Shown here one piece after another: positions 1 to 10,714 of a stretch of 64,000 nt of DNA (position 1 is its first letter; each line of letters opens with the position of its first letter). Under the pieces are notes generated by a model. It was not told the DNA's origin, did no database searches, and saw only the letters and a program-made list of their open reading frames with translations. A program made the translations under genes and the position numbers. This DNA comes from Micrasema longulum (lineage: Eukaryota; Arthropoda; Insecta; Trichoptera; Brachycentridae), in assembly GCA_022494885.1 (NCBI GenBank), contig JAGVSM010001108.1, forward strand, positions 1 through 64,000, read 5' to 3'.

Positions 1-756
1 GGATGGGGTATGGTGACGATACACGCTAATTAATAATAAATTCGTCAAATTTAAATTCCATTTCTTGCTTTAGGACACAGCAGGAATTCACCTGTTGACT
101 CTATTGTTACATATTTCTATCATACAAGGGAAAACTTAATTGACTTTTTAGTTCTAATAATGTACTGTTGTTCTTTTGTGTCCAGGCAGGTGGAAATTAC
201 AGTTCTGTGCAGTTCTAGCGTCCCGTCACTTTCTAAAAAGGGGGAGGAATATACACATTTGTATATCAATATGAGCATATTATTCTCCCCTCCTTTCTAA
301 GCAGTGCCTGATTCTGTGCCAACTGAAATGTTGGTAGGTCCGGCTGTGTGTCCGTATTTTAATGGGAAGTTGAAATTGAACGTAGTTATGCAGAAGCAGC
401 CAGTCCACAAATTTTGGAAAAAAAGGTATTATCAGGTGCAGTAAGGCTAATTTTTTTATTTTAGAAAACATACATTACGGTTTAATACTTATATTTATAT
501 TTATTTATACAAGTTTAATATTTTACACAGTTAGATTTAACTCAAATGGACCAGTGAAGTTTCCATATTATATAATAATTATATGTAAGGTTATCAATAA
601 AAGTGCAAAAAAGAGAAGGAAAAAAGAAACATAAATGGAAGTTGTTTAAAATTTTTAATTAAAGTAAAAAAAGTTATTTAAAATTTTGTAGTTAGTATTT
701 ACAAATGGAAATAATATTAAAAATGAAGAATTTTTTTTTGTAAAAGTAATTAAAAA
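1..756. other. Unassigned AT-rich DNA
   Basis: No gene or repeat recognised. A splice-acceptor-like TTTTGTGTCCAG near 172-183 is followed by an open stretch of about 30 codons, but the peptide matches nothing I know. Confidence 0.4.
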
Positions 757-1012
757 GTCGGCCTCGTGGTGTAATGGTCAGCGCATTTGCCTACCATGCA
801 AGAGGTCTCGAGTTCGATTCCCGACATGGTTGATATGAAATTTTATTTTAAAAGGTGTTTTTACACTAGAATATTTCATAGTCCCTGGACTGGTACCTGA
901 AGAGTAAGACTGATCACCTTACCTTCATGTAACAAAAAATGATCAAGATATGCTGCGATCGGTGTACCAATGCAGTGCCCTATGCACCATTTGGTACGGA
1001 AAGGGAATGATG
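757..1012 (+). mobile_element. tRNA-derived SINE, family A, full length
   Basis: The head folds like a tRNA(Gly) with anticodon ACC (stem TTTGC/GCAAG) and carries the B box GTTCGATTCCC. A ~180 bp body follows (GTCCCTGGACTGGTACC ... GTGCCCTATGCACCAT) and it ends in ATGATGA. Flanked by the direct repeat AATTAAAA at 748-755 and 1013-1020, a target-site duplication. Five more copies lie in this window. Confidence 0.88.
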
Positions 1013-1896
1013 AATTAAAAGGTAAGAATTAAAATAAAGAATGAGAAACATGCTCAGATATAAAAAAATAAAAAATATTTTCAAAAAGGAAAAACATAAA
1101 TATACACATACATAAACATGGTAATCTAGGCATTTACAGGACTTATGACCTGTCGTTGTCTGGTTTAGTTGGCCACTCTACACACTGTGTAACATTCACC
1201 ATTCTGCCCACGTTTGAACATCCACATTTCCTCAACTCTTCCATCTGTTAAAACTCTTCCATCTGTCCAAAATAAACAAAGTAAAACTTAACCACGAATT
1301 TCATTCATATTTTTTATCAAAATCATTTAGTTATGGCCATTAAATTTTATGTGATTTAAATTTTAGAATGACTTTTTACGAAAAATTTAAGAAAATTACG
1401 AATTATCAGTATGCAGTAAGCAAAAATGTTCAACCCCTTTAACTACATTTTTACATTGTTCTGTCAAAGTTGAAAGGTGTTTGTGTTACGTCATCGTCAC
1501 CCACATTTCCTTGTATAAATATATAAGTGTAAACACTTATTCATTATGGAAACAGGTATCTGAAATATGCATACAAAATGCCTTGAGTTACTTGAAAAGG
1601 GGGTCAAATTAATATGCCTTGAATACAGAGCAAACCTAACCCCTTGTCTAATTGACAGGGGTGAGTGATGGCTTTTCGTATAACGAACTATTATCCTTTT
1701 GGTCTGAAGAATTACTTATACTTTTGAATGCGCTTTTGTTAAATTTACCATTGACGGGTGAATGTACTGACCATGTGTATTTGATTGATCAAATTGACAA
1801 CACTGCAGTGAAAGCTTTTGAAGTTCTTTGTTTTGTGATTTTCGCGGTTCGATTTATTTATTTATGTATTTAAAAAATCAAACATGAAAAATTACA
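1013..1896. other. Unassigned DNA between repeats
   Basis: Apart from the MR1 copy at 1117-1275 no gene or repeat is recognised. A 73-codon frame at 1652-1873 has no features of a known protein. Confidence 0.4.
1117..1275 (-). repeat. MR1 repeat copy
   Basis: One of about eleven copies of a ~180 bp dispersed repeat, called MR1 here. In the 9490 orientation its core reads GAATGTTACACAGTGTGTAA then GTGGCCACTTAAACCAGCC, TGACAGGTCATAAGCCCTG and TGCCTAGACTTCCATATT. No coding capacity. The class is unknown (SINE-like or MITE). Confidence 0.8.
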
Positions 1897-2660
1897 AACC
1901 AATATTGACGTATAGTCTGATTGGCTAGGGAAGCTGCACTAAAACGACTATGGCTTCAGAAGCTATAGCTCAAAAATCAGTGTTAAGAGTTATATTAAAA
2001 AAACTATACCGATACCCGAGTGATTCGCTCTTCAAAGAATTTCAAGTGCTGGATATTTGTCAACAGTATATATTAAGGTCAGTAGCGGTCACACATCTCA
2101 ACAGGGAAAAATACGCAAGGGTTTGTCATTTTCATAATACTAGACACTCCAATAAGGATCTGATTCTACAGAGAGGAGTCAATACTTTTTTGGCTCAAAG
2201 GCAGCAATATTATATAGCCCCGAGGGTATATAACTTTATCCCAGTTTCGTGGAAATGTGGTGGGATTGCCAGGCTGAGGAAGGTGTTGACTCCATTCTTA
2301 ATCCATATTGGTCGGAGGGAGTCAGAGAATTTGTTGTCCGATGTAGAAGGACGTAAGCTGACTTAGGACTTAGGATATAGAGATTTTGGTATTATTTATG
2401 TTTTCTCTGGATATTCATTTGTTTACCTTTAAGACTGAAAAAGCACACATTATGATAAAACTGTAAATACTTTTAAATATCATTAAAAAATACATAATTT
2501 ACTGCCTTAGAACGGGGAAGCTATCCCTAGTTAGGCAGTTTAGATGAACTAACAGCAAAAATAAAAAATATATATGTTTACTTTTACTACTGAATTAATT
2601 TGTTGTATAAATAATTAATTGTATATTGCTGTAATAAATATGTAAAGAAAAAAATCAATA
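1897..2660 (+). pseudogene. LINE reverse transcriptase C-terminus and 3' UTR, truncated
   Basis: Residues read KPILTYSLIG, one stop, then a long frame to 2363 with VLRVILKKLYRYPSDSLFKE and APRVYNFIPVSWK. This is the region after the catalytic RT domain in jockey/CR1-type non-LTR elements. 5'-truncated with one internal stop. The 3' UTR (2364-2660) contains a hairpin (2502-2538) and ends in (AATAAATAAA)-type sequence. Confidence 0.75.
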
Positions 2661-2904
2661 AATAAATAATAAATAAATATTATTTGCGGATGACACAGTT
2701 TTGTTGATTGAAGGTTTGGAACTCTGTTAAAAAAAAACAAATAGTCGGATGTTTTTTTATTTATTAATTTTTTCATAGAGTCTTTATTCAACAAATTGTC
2801 GAATGTTTTTTTATTTATTAATTTTTTCGTAGAGTATTTATTCAATAAATTACACACATTACTACAACGATTATACATTATAAAGAAAACAAAGTATTAG
2901 AATT
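2661..2904. repeat. Short direct repeat in AT-rich DNA
   Basis: Two tandem units of about 65 bp (TCGGATGTTTTTTTATTTAT and TCGAATGTTTTTTTATTTAT at 2744 and 2799) each continue TTAATTTTTTC.TAGAGT..TTATTCAA. Confidence 0.6.
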
Positions 2905-3195
2905 AACATATTACAACAGAGATGAAGAACATTTAAGAAAAGGTAATATAGAAGTCTAGGCATCTACAGGGCTTATGACCTGTCAATGGCTAGTTTAAGT
3001 TGCCACTTTACACACTGTGTAACATTCACCATTCTGCCTATATTTGAACATCTATATTCCTTCAGTTCTTCCTTCTGTTGATGTTTGTGAAGTTAACTTA
3101 AACCAGCCATTGATAGATCATAAGCCCTGTAGATGCCTAGACTTCTATATTACCTTTTCTTAAATGTTATTCATCTCTGTTGTAATATGTTGATA
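2905..3195. repeat. MR1 fold-back (two copies head to head)
   Basis: A minus-strand MR1 copy (2905-3090) is followed directly by an inverted ~100 bp MR1 end (3091-3195). The arms 2908-3005 and 3091-3192 are nearly perfect inverted repeats, so the region can form a long hairpin. Confidence 0.85.
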
Positions 3196-3262
3196 TAAAC
3201 AGCTCCCCAGGGAGTTGAATCCAGTCCTTGTCTACAAAAATTTGGACAAACTCAAAATATTG

Positions 3263-3833
3263 TTAAAGTATTAGAACGTATTTTGTCCCGATAAACTATT
3301 AAATAATAGTTTGTCATCGGGTGCTCAGACATTCGTTTTAATTAGTAATCAAATAAAAGAGTACAGAAATAATACTGTATCCGTATAAAACAATGATCAT
3401 ATATTATTTTGTTTTTGATTCTTTGAAAAATATTATTAAGAAGACAGAAAAGAAAAAACTCAACAAAACCAGATAAAAATGGTTTTAAATTAATTTTTTT
3501 TAAACTAAAAAAATAGAGTACAATAATACAATTAAAATTAAAGAATAGCCATTTACTTAAATATATTTAAAATATAGGAAAAAAATATAAATAAATAGTG
3601 TGTGCTCATTAATGTAATGAAAACACGATAAAAAATAAAACAAAGCAATTCGAAAATTTCAATTCATATCTACCTATTAAAATTAAGATCTAAAAAGTGT
3701 AAATAAAATAAGAAAGAAATAAAAGAAAGGTTTAACCTAAGAAAATAACGAAAATGTATTTAATGAGAGATAAAAAATGTTTTACATAAATAAAAAAAAT
3801 GAGGGTGGTTTAAGGCTGGCTAGATAATTTTCT
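3263..3833. other. AT-rich DNA, no feature
   Basis: Very AT-rich, with no open frame of note and no repeat shared with the rest of the window. Confidence 0.45.
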
Positions 3834-4445
3834 ACTTACCCTGAATGTCGATAAAACCAAATATATCACGTTTAGTATAGGTGATAACAGGTAGATAACA
3901 GTGCCGCGATTATGAACGCTATCTTCATCGGTACATATCGAGACGGTACACTTAACTTCTGTACTACATATATATATCGACTTCGGTATGTTCTACCGAC
4001 TTGTCGTCTCGACGTCATATGACCGAATCCAACCAATGAATGACCCCGGAAATTTAGTCCACGTTCCTTACTTCATTAAAATTAAAATAGTATTATAAAT
4101 TGACTTCTATTTAAAAGGGCCCACTTTAGAGAGATTATAAACTCCAATAAATCTTAATTCAAGCAAAAAATGTTCGCTTGAACATGATTTTTATGACTTT
4201 TGACAATTACCACAGCGGTATGCTTAACGATCGTCTGTATTTATCTACCGAGCGATTACAAAACCGGCTCCTGTTACGTCTCGATGCGTTCACTCAGGAA
4301 GATAGTAAAACAGATGGAAAAAATACAACTAAATGTATTTTTTATAGTTGCAACATTTTACGCCTAGGTGCTCTTATTTGTTAATAGGGCAGAATCTAGA
4401 CACATTATATGTGCATCTAGGTGTTTGTTTTACTGACAGTTATGT
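3834..4445 (+). repeat. 600 bp direct repeat, copy 1
   Basis: Matches 5637-6240 over its whole length. Shared words include ACCAAATATATCACGTT, GTGCCGCGATTATGAACGCT, CATATCGAGACGGTA and ATGCTTAACGATCGTCTGTA. Both copies keep a short frame reading MLNDRxYLSTERLQxRL. A dispersed element or a local duplication; scraps also occur at 38830 and 19495. Confidence 0.75.
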
Positions 4446-4664
4446 CAGTGTTCAGACTTCAAAATTTATTTATTTCTCTCTCATATTTTTAATAGGCTTT
4501 TAAGAAATAAAGTACCAACCTCAGTACAATTAAAAATTTTAATAAATCTAATGAAATGTTAGATTCCATTCCCGTAATGTTTGATACACAAAAAACTGTC
4601 TCCTGAAAGTAAGTAAAGCATTTATTATGCGGGTGAGATTCAGTTTAGCTCCTTTACTTCACAA

Positions 4665-4845
4665 AAGACAACAGATGGAAGAGTTGAGGATTTGTAGATA
4701 TTCAAACATGGGCAAAATGGTGAATGTTACACAGTGTGTTAAGTGGCCACTTAAACCAGCCAATGACAGGTCATAAGCCCTGTAAATGCCTTAACTTCCA
4801 TATTCGCTTCTCAATAATGTTTTCCCTTTCTGTTGCAATAAGTTT
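4665..4845 (+). repeat. MR1 repeat copy
   Basis: Complete copy: ACAGATGGAAGAGTTGAGGA, then AATGGTGAATGTTACACAGT, GGTCATAAGCCCTGTAAATG and an end near TTGCAATAAGTT. A LINE-type 3' tail follows directly. Confidence 0.82.
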
Positions 4846-5035
4846 TATATACACTATTAAGCGTGTTGTCCAAATGTTTATTAAAATGTATTCTTTAATA
4901 ATATGTATGCTTCCACTTTCCATTATGTTGTATCCCAACTCAACACTGGGCCCTTGGCCTCATAGAGTTAGGAAGACGTTATTATTTTTTTGTGATATGT
5001 ATATTTGTATGAATAAATAAATAAATAAAAATAAA
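4846..5035 (+). mobile_element. LINE-type 3' tail, family with GGCCTCATAGAGTTAGG
   Basis: Contains CTTCCACTTTCCATTATGTT, CCCAACTCAACACTGGGC and ends in (AATA)n. Two inverted copies occur at 27238-27400 and 28243-28450. The shared end in tetranucleotide repeats indicates the 3' end of a non-LTR element or a SINE. Confidence 0.7.
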
Positions 5036-5097
5036 TTATTCTACCTAAACACTAAGGATTAGTCCAACAAGCGAAGTAGTGCGGTAAAGCATAACAC

Positions 5098-5280
5098 TTG
5101 GACGGATCTATCGATTCCTGTATGGGCAACGCCTCTTCTAAAGAACCGATTGTAAAGAAATTTTACATTTTCGCTAAATTAGATTTAAAAATTGATAAAA
5201 CAGAAGAACTAGACTTTATGAGCTGTAATTTCGGGAAAGAGGCGGGCGTTTATCACAGTCATTATCCACTCCAACGATAA
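5098..5280 (+). CDS. Small ORF containing an N-myristoylation-like start
   Basis: A 60-codon frame; the internal ATG at 5122 gives MGNASSKEP, which fits the MGxxxS pattern for N-myristoylation. The rest is lysine/glutamate-rich with no recognisable domain. It sits between two copies of a duplicated repeat, so it may belong to a mobile element. Could be chance. Confidence 0.2.
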   Translation: MDGSIDSCMGNASSKEPIVKKFYIFAKLDLKIDKTEELDFMSCNFGKEAGVYHSHYPLQR

Positions 5281-5427
5281 AAAGCTGGTGATTAAGGCAA
5301 GGGGTGTATGTTCTTGAATTAATTTTATTATTTCACGCATGATAATCTATTATTATCCATAACTGAATTTTGCCGAAGAGAAGAGACCACTGTATAAGAT
5401 CGCTCGGGGATAATTTTATTAACATAT

Positions 5428-5602
5428 TACAACAGAGATGAAGAACATTTAAGAGAAGGTAATAGAGAAGTCTGGGCATCTACAGGGCTTATGACCTGTC
5501 ATTGGCTGATTTATGTGGCTACTTTCAAACTGTCGAACATTCACCATTCTGCCTTTATTTGAATATTTATATTCCTTCAATTCATTCATCTGTTGATGTC
5601 AC
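5428..5602 (-). repeat. MR1 repeat copy
   Basis: Inverted copy, complete from TTACAACAGAGATGAAGAAC to TCATCTGTTGATG. Placed directly before the second copy of the 600 bp duplication. Confidence 0.8.
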
Positions 5603-5636
5603 CAGGGAGTTGAATCCAGCCCTACATTTTCGTCTT

Positions 5637-6240
5637 ACCCTGTATGTGGATAAAACCAAATATATCACGTTCAGTATAGGTAACAGTGCCGCGATTATGA
5701 ACGCTGTCTTCACCTGTACATATCGAGACGGTATACTTAACTTCTGTACTATCTGTATCTTCCTCGATATGTTCTACCTACTTGTCATATCGACATCATA
5801 TGATCGAAACAAATATTTCTCATTTATATTTTAAATAGGCTTTTGTAATAGAAAGTGCTCACTTCAAAGCGATTATAAACTCAAATAAATCACAATTCAA
5901 GCAAAAAATGTTTGCTTGAACATGATTTTTAACAGGCTTTTGACACTTGCCAAGACGATATGCTTAACGATCGTGTGTATTTATCTACCGAGCGACTACA
6001 AAGCCGGCTTCCTGAACGTCTCGATACGTACGCTCCGGAAGATAGTAAAACAGACGGAAAAAATATAATAACATTTTTTTTTATAGTGGCAACTTTCTTA
6101 CGCCTTCTTACGCTTTCTTACGCCTCTTATATGTTAATAGGGCAGAATCTAGCGACATCATTTTTTGCATCCAGCCACTCGTTTTAAAAACTGACATTTA
6201 TGTCGGAATTTAATTAGACTCATTTTTCTCTTATGTGTAT
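5637..6240 (+). repeat. 600 bp direct repeat, copy 2
   Basis: Second copy of the repeat at 3834. It lacks the short tandem TAGATAACAGGTAGATAACA insertion but is otherwise colinear. The conserved short frame MLNDRVYLSTERLQSRL is again open for about 40 codons. Confidence 0.75.
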
Positions 6241-6825
6241 TTTAATTAGGCTTTTAAGAACTGTTTTAAGTTGTTTATATTGTCCGAAATAAGTTTTTTT
6301 TTTAACTGCATGTTGTGTCTTCACCTCATCTCCTTAAATAAATACACCTAAACGGGCATCAATTCAACTCTTTAAAATAATCAAATATAGCGATAGTACG
6401 AAATAATTGTTTAATGATTTTATATTTATACAGTAAATGCGGTAGAAGAAACGTGTTGCGTGATGTAGAAAACTTTACCCCAATCAGACTATACCGCATA
6501 GCGGACAGAGTATATCTAGCTATGCATACATTATCTGCTGATATGAATATCAGGTGAGGGGTCTAGTAACGCCCCCTGGGCACACTATGCAACTTGCAAA
6601 CACAAATGGCTATGGAAAATTACTTTCCGACTTTAAATTAGTTTTTTGTTACTCTGAATGTAAAATTCCTTATATTTAGTCTTCAAGATTCATTTTCGAT
6701 AGTCTTTTTAGTATCAAACGTTTTCCCAAAAATGTTATCGTCAAATATCCAGACGTCACTGCGACGTGTGTATATATATATTGTGACGGGTCCTCGTGAA
6801 TAGTTCTCGCCCTCCAAACCCAGTA
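6241..6825. other. No feature recognised
   Basis: No ORF, RNA gene or shared repeat; a (TA)n run lies at 6770-6781. Confidence 0.4.
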
Positions 6826-7660
6826 GCCCAATAACAAATGTCTATCGACGTGCTAATAAGCGATGTGATAACAATTTCTCAACATGGTTGTTTATCGTAT
6901 TCACGGTCATAATGGAACATCCGTGAACACCTAATATTAAATGTCAAAATATTTACGTTTAGCGACGTATAATCCTGCTGCGCAATCACATATTTGAATT
7001 TTACCGCGGTAAATATGGAAAATATTCTAAACCCGCAATTTTTATTTATTCATTTATTATTTATCATGCTTTTTATTGCATTTAGCCGGCAAGCTAAATG
7101 TCAAGAAAAGCAGTAATAGAAATTTAATTTTAACTTTTTTATATTAGATAATAATAATAAAAACCATAGTTTATTAACAAAATAACAATGACTTTATCTA
7201 CTACATATACACTAAGGTAATAGATTTTTCTGGATCATCTCTAGTCTGCCTAACTAGGTACAACCTGTTTTAAGGCAGACATTTTTATGCAAAAATAAAC
7301 AATAACACCTAATAGTTAATTTACTATACAGTTTTACAATATTAAGTTTTACCATTTATTTTTTAAGAATGTATTTTGAGTAAATTTTTCTCTTAGAATA
7401 CTTAATACTATTACTTCCTACTATTTCGCAAATGCAATATATTGTATTATTTTTTAAAGCAAATGCCGATTATTTGCCAGCGAATTGTATATATTTACGA
7501 GGAAAACAAAAAACAAACCGACACGAGCGTTGACTTAGAGATTACACACGCATTGACTTATGACTGCGATAACTTAATCATGTTCATTATTGTTCATTGT
7601 GATCGTTCAAATGCTTTTCATGTTTTAAGCAGGTCGATAATTATTTGTGATTGAGCCTCT
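6826..7660. mobile_element. DNA element with ~30 bp terminal inverted repeats (TIR-1)
   Basis: The left end AGCCCAATAACAAATGTCTA and the right end (inverted) GGCTCAATCACAAATAATTA form terminal inverted repeats that continue ATCGACGTGCT. No transposase is encoded. Partial copies lie at 9029-9277 and 38325-38763. A LINE 3' end (7120-7405) is inserted in it. Class not determined. Confidence 0.7.
7120..7405 (-). mobile_element. LINE 3' end nested in a DNA element
   Basis: On the minus strand this matches the 3' UTR of the LINE at 1897-2660, including the hairpin arms GTCTGCC/GGCAGAC at 7244-7280. It interrupts the DNA element 6826-7660, as comparison with the uninterrupted copy at 38325 shows. 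Confidence 0.6.
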
Positions 7661-7704
7661 GGTCTGTAAAGAGCCTGGCTGCTGTGTGGAAGGCGAGAAT
7701 TCAC

Positions 7705-8040
7705 ATTTTGCTAAATCTCTCCCTCCAAGCCCAGATCCACAAAGTATCGGACTATTAGGTAGGGGGCGAGCACTTTAACATCCTTAAATTTAACCAGTGG
7801 TCCCCCGAGGATGAGGCTCCTTTTATGATGCATCACATTCACATATAATGTGTATAGGTGTTTCCTCATCTGCACTGCAGAACCTACATCTAGAAGTTTC
7901 GGAAAGGTTCATTCTAGCAAGGTGTTTGTTCAATCTGCCGTGCCCTGGGCGGGCTTTAGTGATAACGCTCACTTGATTTCGGCTAGGCTTTAATATGTCA
8001 AAAGCAAAACTTTGCATCTTTCTAGTTACTGATAGAGAGT
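7705..8040 (-). pseudogene. LINE RNase H / C-terminal remnant
   Basis: The frame ending near 7823 contains TKARPGHGRLNKHLARMNLS and CRFCSADEETPIHIICECDA, the GH-x-LN-x-HL and CxxC-EETPxHxxCEC pattern. This pattern closes the RNase H region of R1/I-type non-LTR elements. After a frameshift the typical tail continues (LILGGPLVKFKD ... LGLEGEI). 5'-truncated, one frameshift. Confidence 0.72.
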
Positions 8041-9028
8041 TCAGAGAGGATAGCTCTAATAACTGGCTATTTTTATTTTACCATTTTATCACATTTAAAT
8101 TGTATCGCTAATTATTATTATTATGCATGCTTTGAATATATTTTTGTAATGTACATAACCGTGTTAAATAAATAAATAGAAATTCAAAAATTGAAATCAC
8201 GTGATTGTGTGCTCGTGGATTGCACGTGTACAGCAGTTCAGTCTCCGTGAATGTCACCTAAATAATCTAATTTAATGTGATATATTTTTGTAAACATAAA
8301 TTGAATCTCCTCTATTGTACTGTTGTACGCAATTGCCAATAATTGATGAAAAAGAGAAACGTCGAATGGCACGGTAATGGGATGCTTGCCTCACATGGAC
8401 TCAGGGTAGCTTCAACCCCTGTACCACCAACTTGTTTAATGCCGACTGACATGCAAATATTACAACCATAACGAACCTAGAAGTTGAATCCACTAATTAA
8501 AACAGAGAAAAATGAATTTCAAGTGAGAATAAAATGATTTTTAAGTGGTGCTTTGTTCATTTACGTAGGTGGAAAAATACCTTTAAAATATATGCACACT
8601 GACAGCTTGAAAAGTGTTTCGTAATCAGGTCATATTTTTATTTTTCTTACCGAATTCAACTTATGAAAAAACATGTCATTTTGTTAAAGTAAAGAGAAAC
8701 AAACGAACAAAATGAAAAGCAGAATCTTGTTGATAAATTTAGTGGGTAGATTTATTGCGTTACAACAATTAAATAATATAATGAATTTACTCTTGCTACG
8801 CAAATGGTACTTTCCAGAGAAGGATAATACAAAATTACCACTTAATCTAACGCAGATTTCAAACCCGTAGAATTTTGCTGGTTGCTGGTTGCTGGGTTGG
8901 AGATCCTTCCCCAGTCAGTGGTAGACAGAAGAAACGATGTTTATTTATGATGCGTATTTATTACATGGCAAATTAATAATGAATTTAATTATGTCGTGCG
9001 TGATACAGCGATGATGTGTTAAACTGAC
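8041..9028. other. Mostly unassigned DNA
   Basis: Contains a (TAAA)n tail near 8165-8180 and the tRNA-like segment at 8352. Nothing else recognised. Confidence 0.4.
8352..8430 (+). repeat. tRNA-like segment, single copy seen
   Basis: AATGGCACGGTAATGGGATG and GGTAGCTTCAACCCC resemble decayed A and B boxes, so this may be a tRNA-derived SINE or tRNA pseudogene. No second copy in the window to confirm it. Confidence 0.25.
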
Positions 9029-9277
9029 TGTAGCTCAATCACAAATAACCATCGACGTGCTTGAAAACATGCTAATCATTTGAGCGATCAAAATAAACAA
9101 TAATGAACATGCTTAAGTTATCGCAATCATAAGTCAACGCGTATGTAATCGCTAAGTCAGCGCTCGTGTCGGTTTGTTTTTTTGTTTTCCTCGTAAATAA
9201 ATACAGTTCACTGGCGAAAAATCGGCGTTTACTAAAAAAAAAAATACAATATATTGAATTTGCAAAATAGTAAGGAG
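9029..9277. mobile_element. TIR-1 element, one end only
   Basis: Inverted copy of 7412-7655, starting with the terminal repeat TGTAGCTCAATCACAAATAA and ending at CAAAATAGTAAGGAG. The opposite end is missing. Confidence 0.7.
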
Positions 9278-9350
9278 ACGACTCCTGAGGGGGTGCAATT
9301 CAGTATATTGTCTACAAACATTTGGAAAAAAACTCAAATATTGTAATGGA
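9278..9350 (+). repeat. Short dispersed repeat (ATTGT repeat)
   Basis: TTCAGTATATTGTCTACAAA then CATTTGG..AAAACTCAAATATTGT matches 3210-3262, 28136-28200, 63745-63800 and (inverted) 16520-16575. About 55 bp, usually next to MR1-like DNA. Confidence 0.6.
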
Positions 9351-9489
9351 AATTTAGATTATTTCACTTCTTTTCTAAATTATAAAAATGTACTAAATGT
9401 TATACTTGTTTTACTGTTAATACTATGATACATCGCCTCTGTTACTTCAATACTTTTAGTCAAGTGAAGTGAAGTTAAAGAGAAAAACT

Positions 9490-9675
9490 TAAAGTAAAAT
9501 CAACAAATGGAAGAATTAAAGAAATATGGATGTTCAAACATAGGCAAAATAGTGAATGTTACACAGTGTGTAAAGTGGCCACTTAAACCAGCCAATGACA
9601 GGTCATAAGTCCTGTTAATGCCTAGACTGCCATATTCCCTTATTTAAGGTATTCTCCAACCCTGTTGTAGTTTGT
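9490..9675 (+). repeat. MR1 repeat copy
   Basis: Complete copy from AAAATCAACAAATGGAAGAA to CCCTGTTGTAGTTTG. Followed by a LINE-type 3' tail at 9676-9868. Confidence 0.82.
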
Positions 9676-9868
9676 TTATCTTTATTTATTGTTAATTTGC
9701 TGCATACCTATGTTATAATATCTTATTTTATTTTCTTTACTTTATTTTGTGTATCTATATTTTCTATACTTGTGTATGGGTGTTTTGTATTTTGTTTCAT
9801 TATAATTGTTTTTTATTATTATTTTATACTTTGTTAAAGGCGAAAGCCGTCAATTTAATAAATAAATT
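9676..9868 (+). mobile_element. LINE 3' UTR with terminal hairpin
   Basis: T-rich sequence ending in the hairpin GGCGAAAGCC and then TCAATTTAATAAATAAAT, a typical LINE 3' terminus. No coding part remains. Confidence 0.5.
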
Positions 9869-10014
9869 CACCGATTAATTCATTCCAATTTCATTCCAAT
9901 AATATCATAAAACAACTTGTTTTTAAACACTTTTTTTTTACCTCCCACCGGTTCCAAAGCAAACAAGCTTCTTCGTCAAGGTTTACGTAACTAATAAATT
10001 ATTACAATACTGGT

Positions 10015-10311
10015 CCAAGAAGAAGTTTAAAAATCGAAAAATTGTGTTCAGGCGTTGCCTAGTATGTGAAATAATTCAGTCAGATGAATCTCTGCACAAC
10101 AATAAAGGTTTCAGCTTTTTAACTTCACTAAAATCAACAAATGGAAGAATTGAAGAAATATGCATGTTCAAATATAGGCAAAAATGGTGAATGTTACACA
10201 GTGTGTAAAGTGGCCACTTAAACTAGCCAATGACAGGTCATAAGCCCTGTAAATGCCTAGACTTCCATATTTTCTTATTAAAGGTATTCTCCATCCCTGT
10301 TGTAATTTGTT
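10015..10311 (+). repeat. MR1 long form
   Basis: The core at 10130-10311 is preceded by about 115 bases (TGGTCCAAGAAGAAGTTTAA ... TCAGGCGTTGCCTAGTATGT) that also precede the copy at 58080, so the full repeat is nearer 300 bp. Nested inside the inverted-repeat element 9931-10671. Confidence 0.8.
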
Positions 10312-10612
10312 AATAAATTATTTCCAATTTATTTTATCCATGTTTACTAAATACCACCCGTGGAACTAATAAATCAAGTTTTTTTTTTTCCTAAAAGGTT
10401 GGTAATTTGTGATGCATATTTTAGAAACTAGGCAGGAGTTTTTATGGTTATTATTTGGTTTATTTGGTTAATAACCAAATAAACAAAAAATATTTTAGTC
10501 CACTCCTGTCTAGTTTGAAATTAGCACCCTTTTAGGAAAAAAAGACCTGATTTATTGGCTCCGCGTGTAGTATTTAGGAAGAATGGATAAAATAAAACAG
10601 GAAATAATTTAT
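10312..10612. repeat. Fold-back repeat with ~130 bp arms
   Basis: The arms 10312-10455 and 10490-10612 are imperfect inverted repeats sharing TTTATTTTATCCAT, TAATAAATCAAG, TTCCTAAAAGG and ACTAGGCAGGAG. The spacer is short. Probably a fold-back transposon or the result of a palindromic duplication. Confidence 0.7.
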
Positions 10613-10714
10613 TGGTTACGTAAACCTTAACAAAGTAGCTTGTCTGCTTTGTAACCGGTAGGTGGAAAAAATTAGTGGCCAAAAACAAAGTGGTTTTGTT
10701 TACTTTACAATAAA

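Larger units (their letters stand above)
9931..10671. mobile_element. Inverted-repeat DNA element carrying MR1 and a fold-back
   Basis: The left end (ACCTCCCACCGGTTCCAAAG ... AAGGTTTACGTAACTAATAA) and the inverted right end (CACCTACCGGTTACAAAGCA ... AAGGTTTACGTAACCAATAA) are about 60-70 bp terminal inverted repeats. Inside lie the MR1 long form (10015-10311) and a second, tight inverted repeat (10312-10612). Confidence 0.7.

Noticed and set aside
160..290. Acceptor-like TTTTGTGTCCAG followed by about 30 open codons
   Set aside because: No recognisable peptide, no partner exon, and such stretches are expected by chance.
757..830. Functional tRNA-Gly gene
   Set aside because: The acceptor stem does not pair properly and the segment continues into the SINE body with a target-site duplication, so it is a SINE head.
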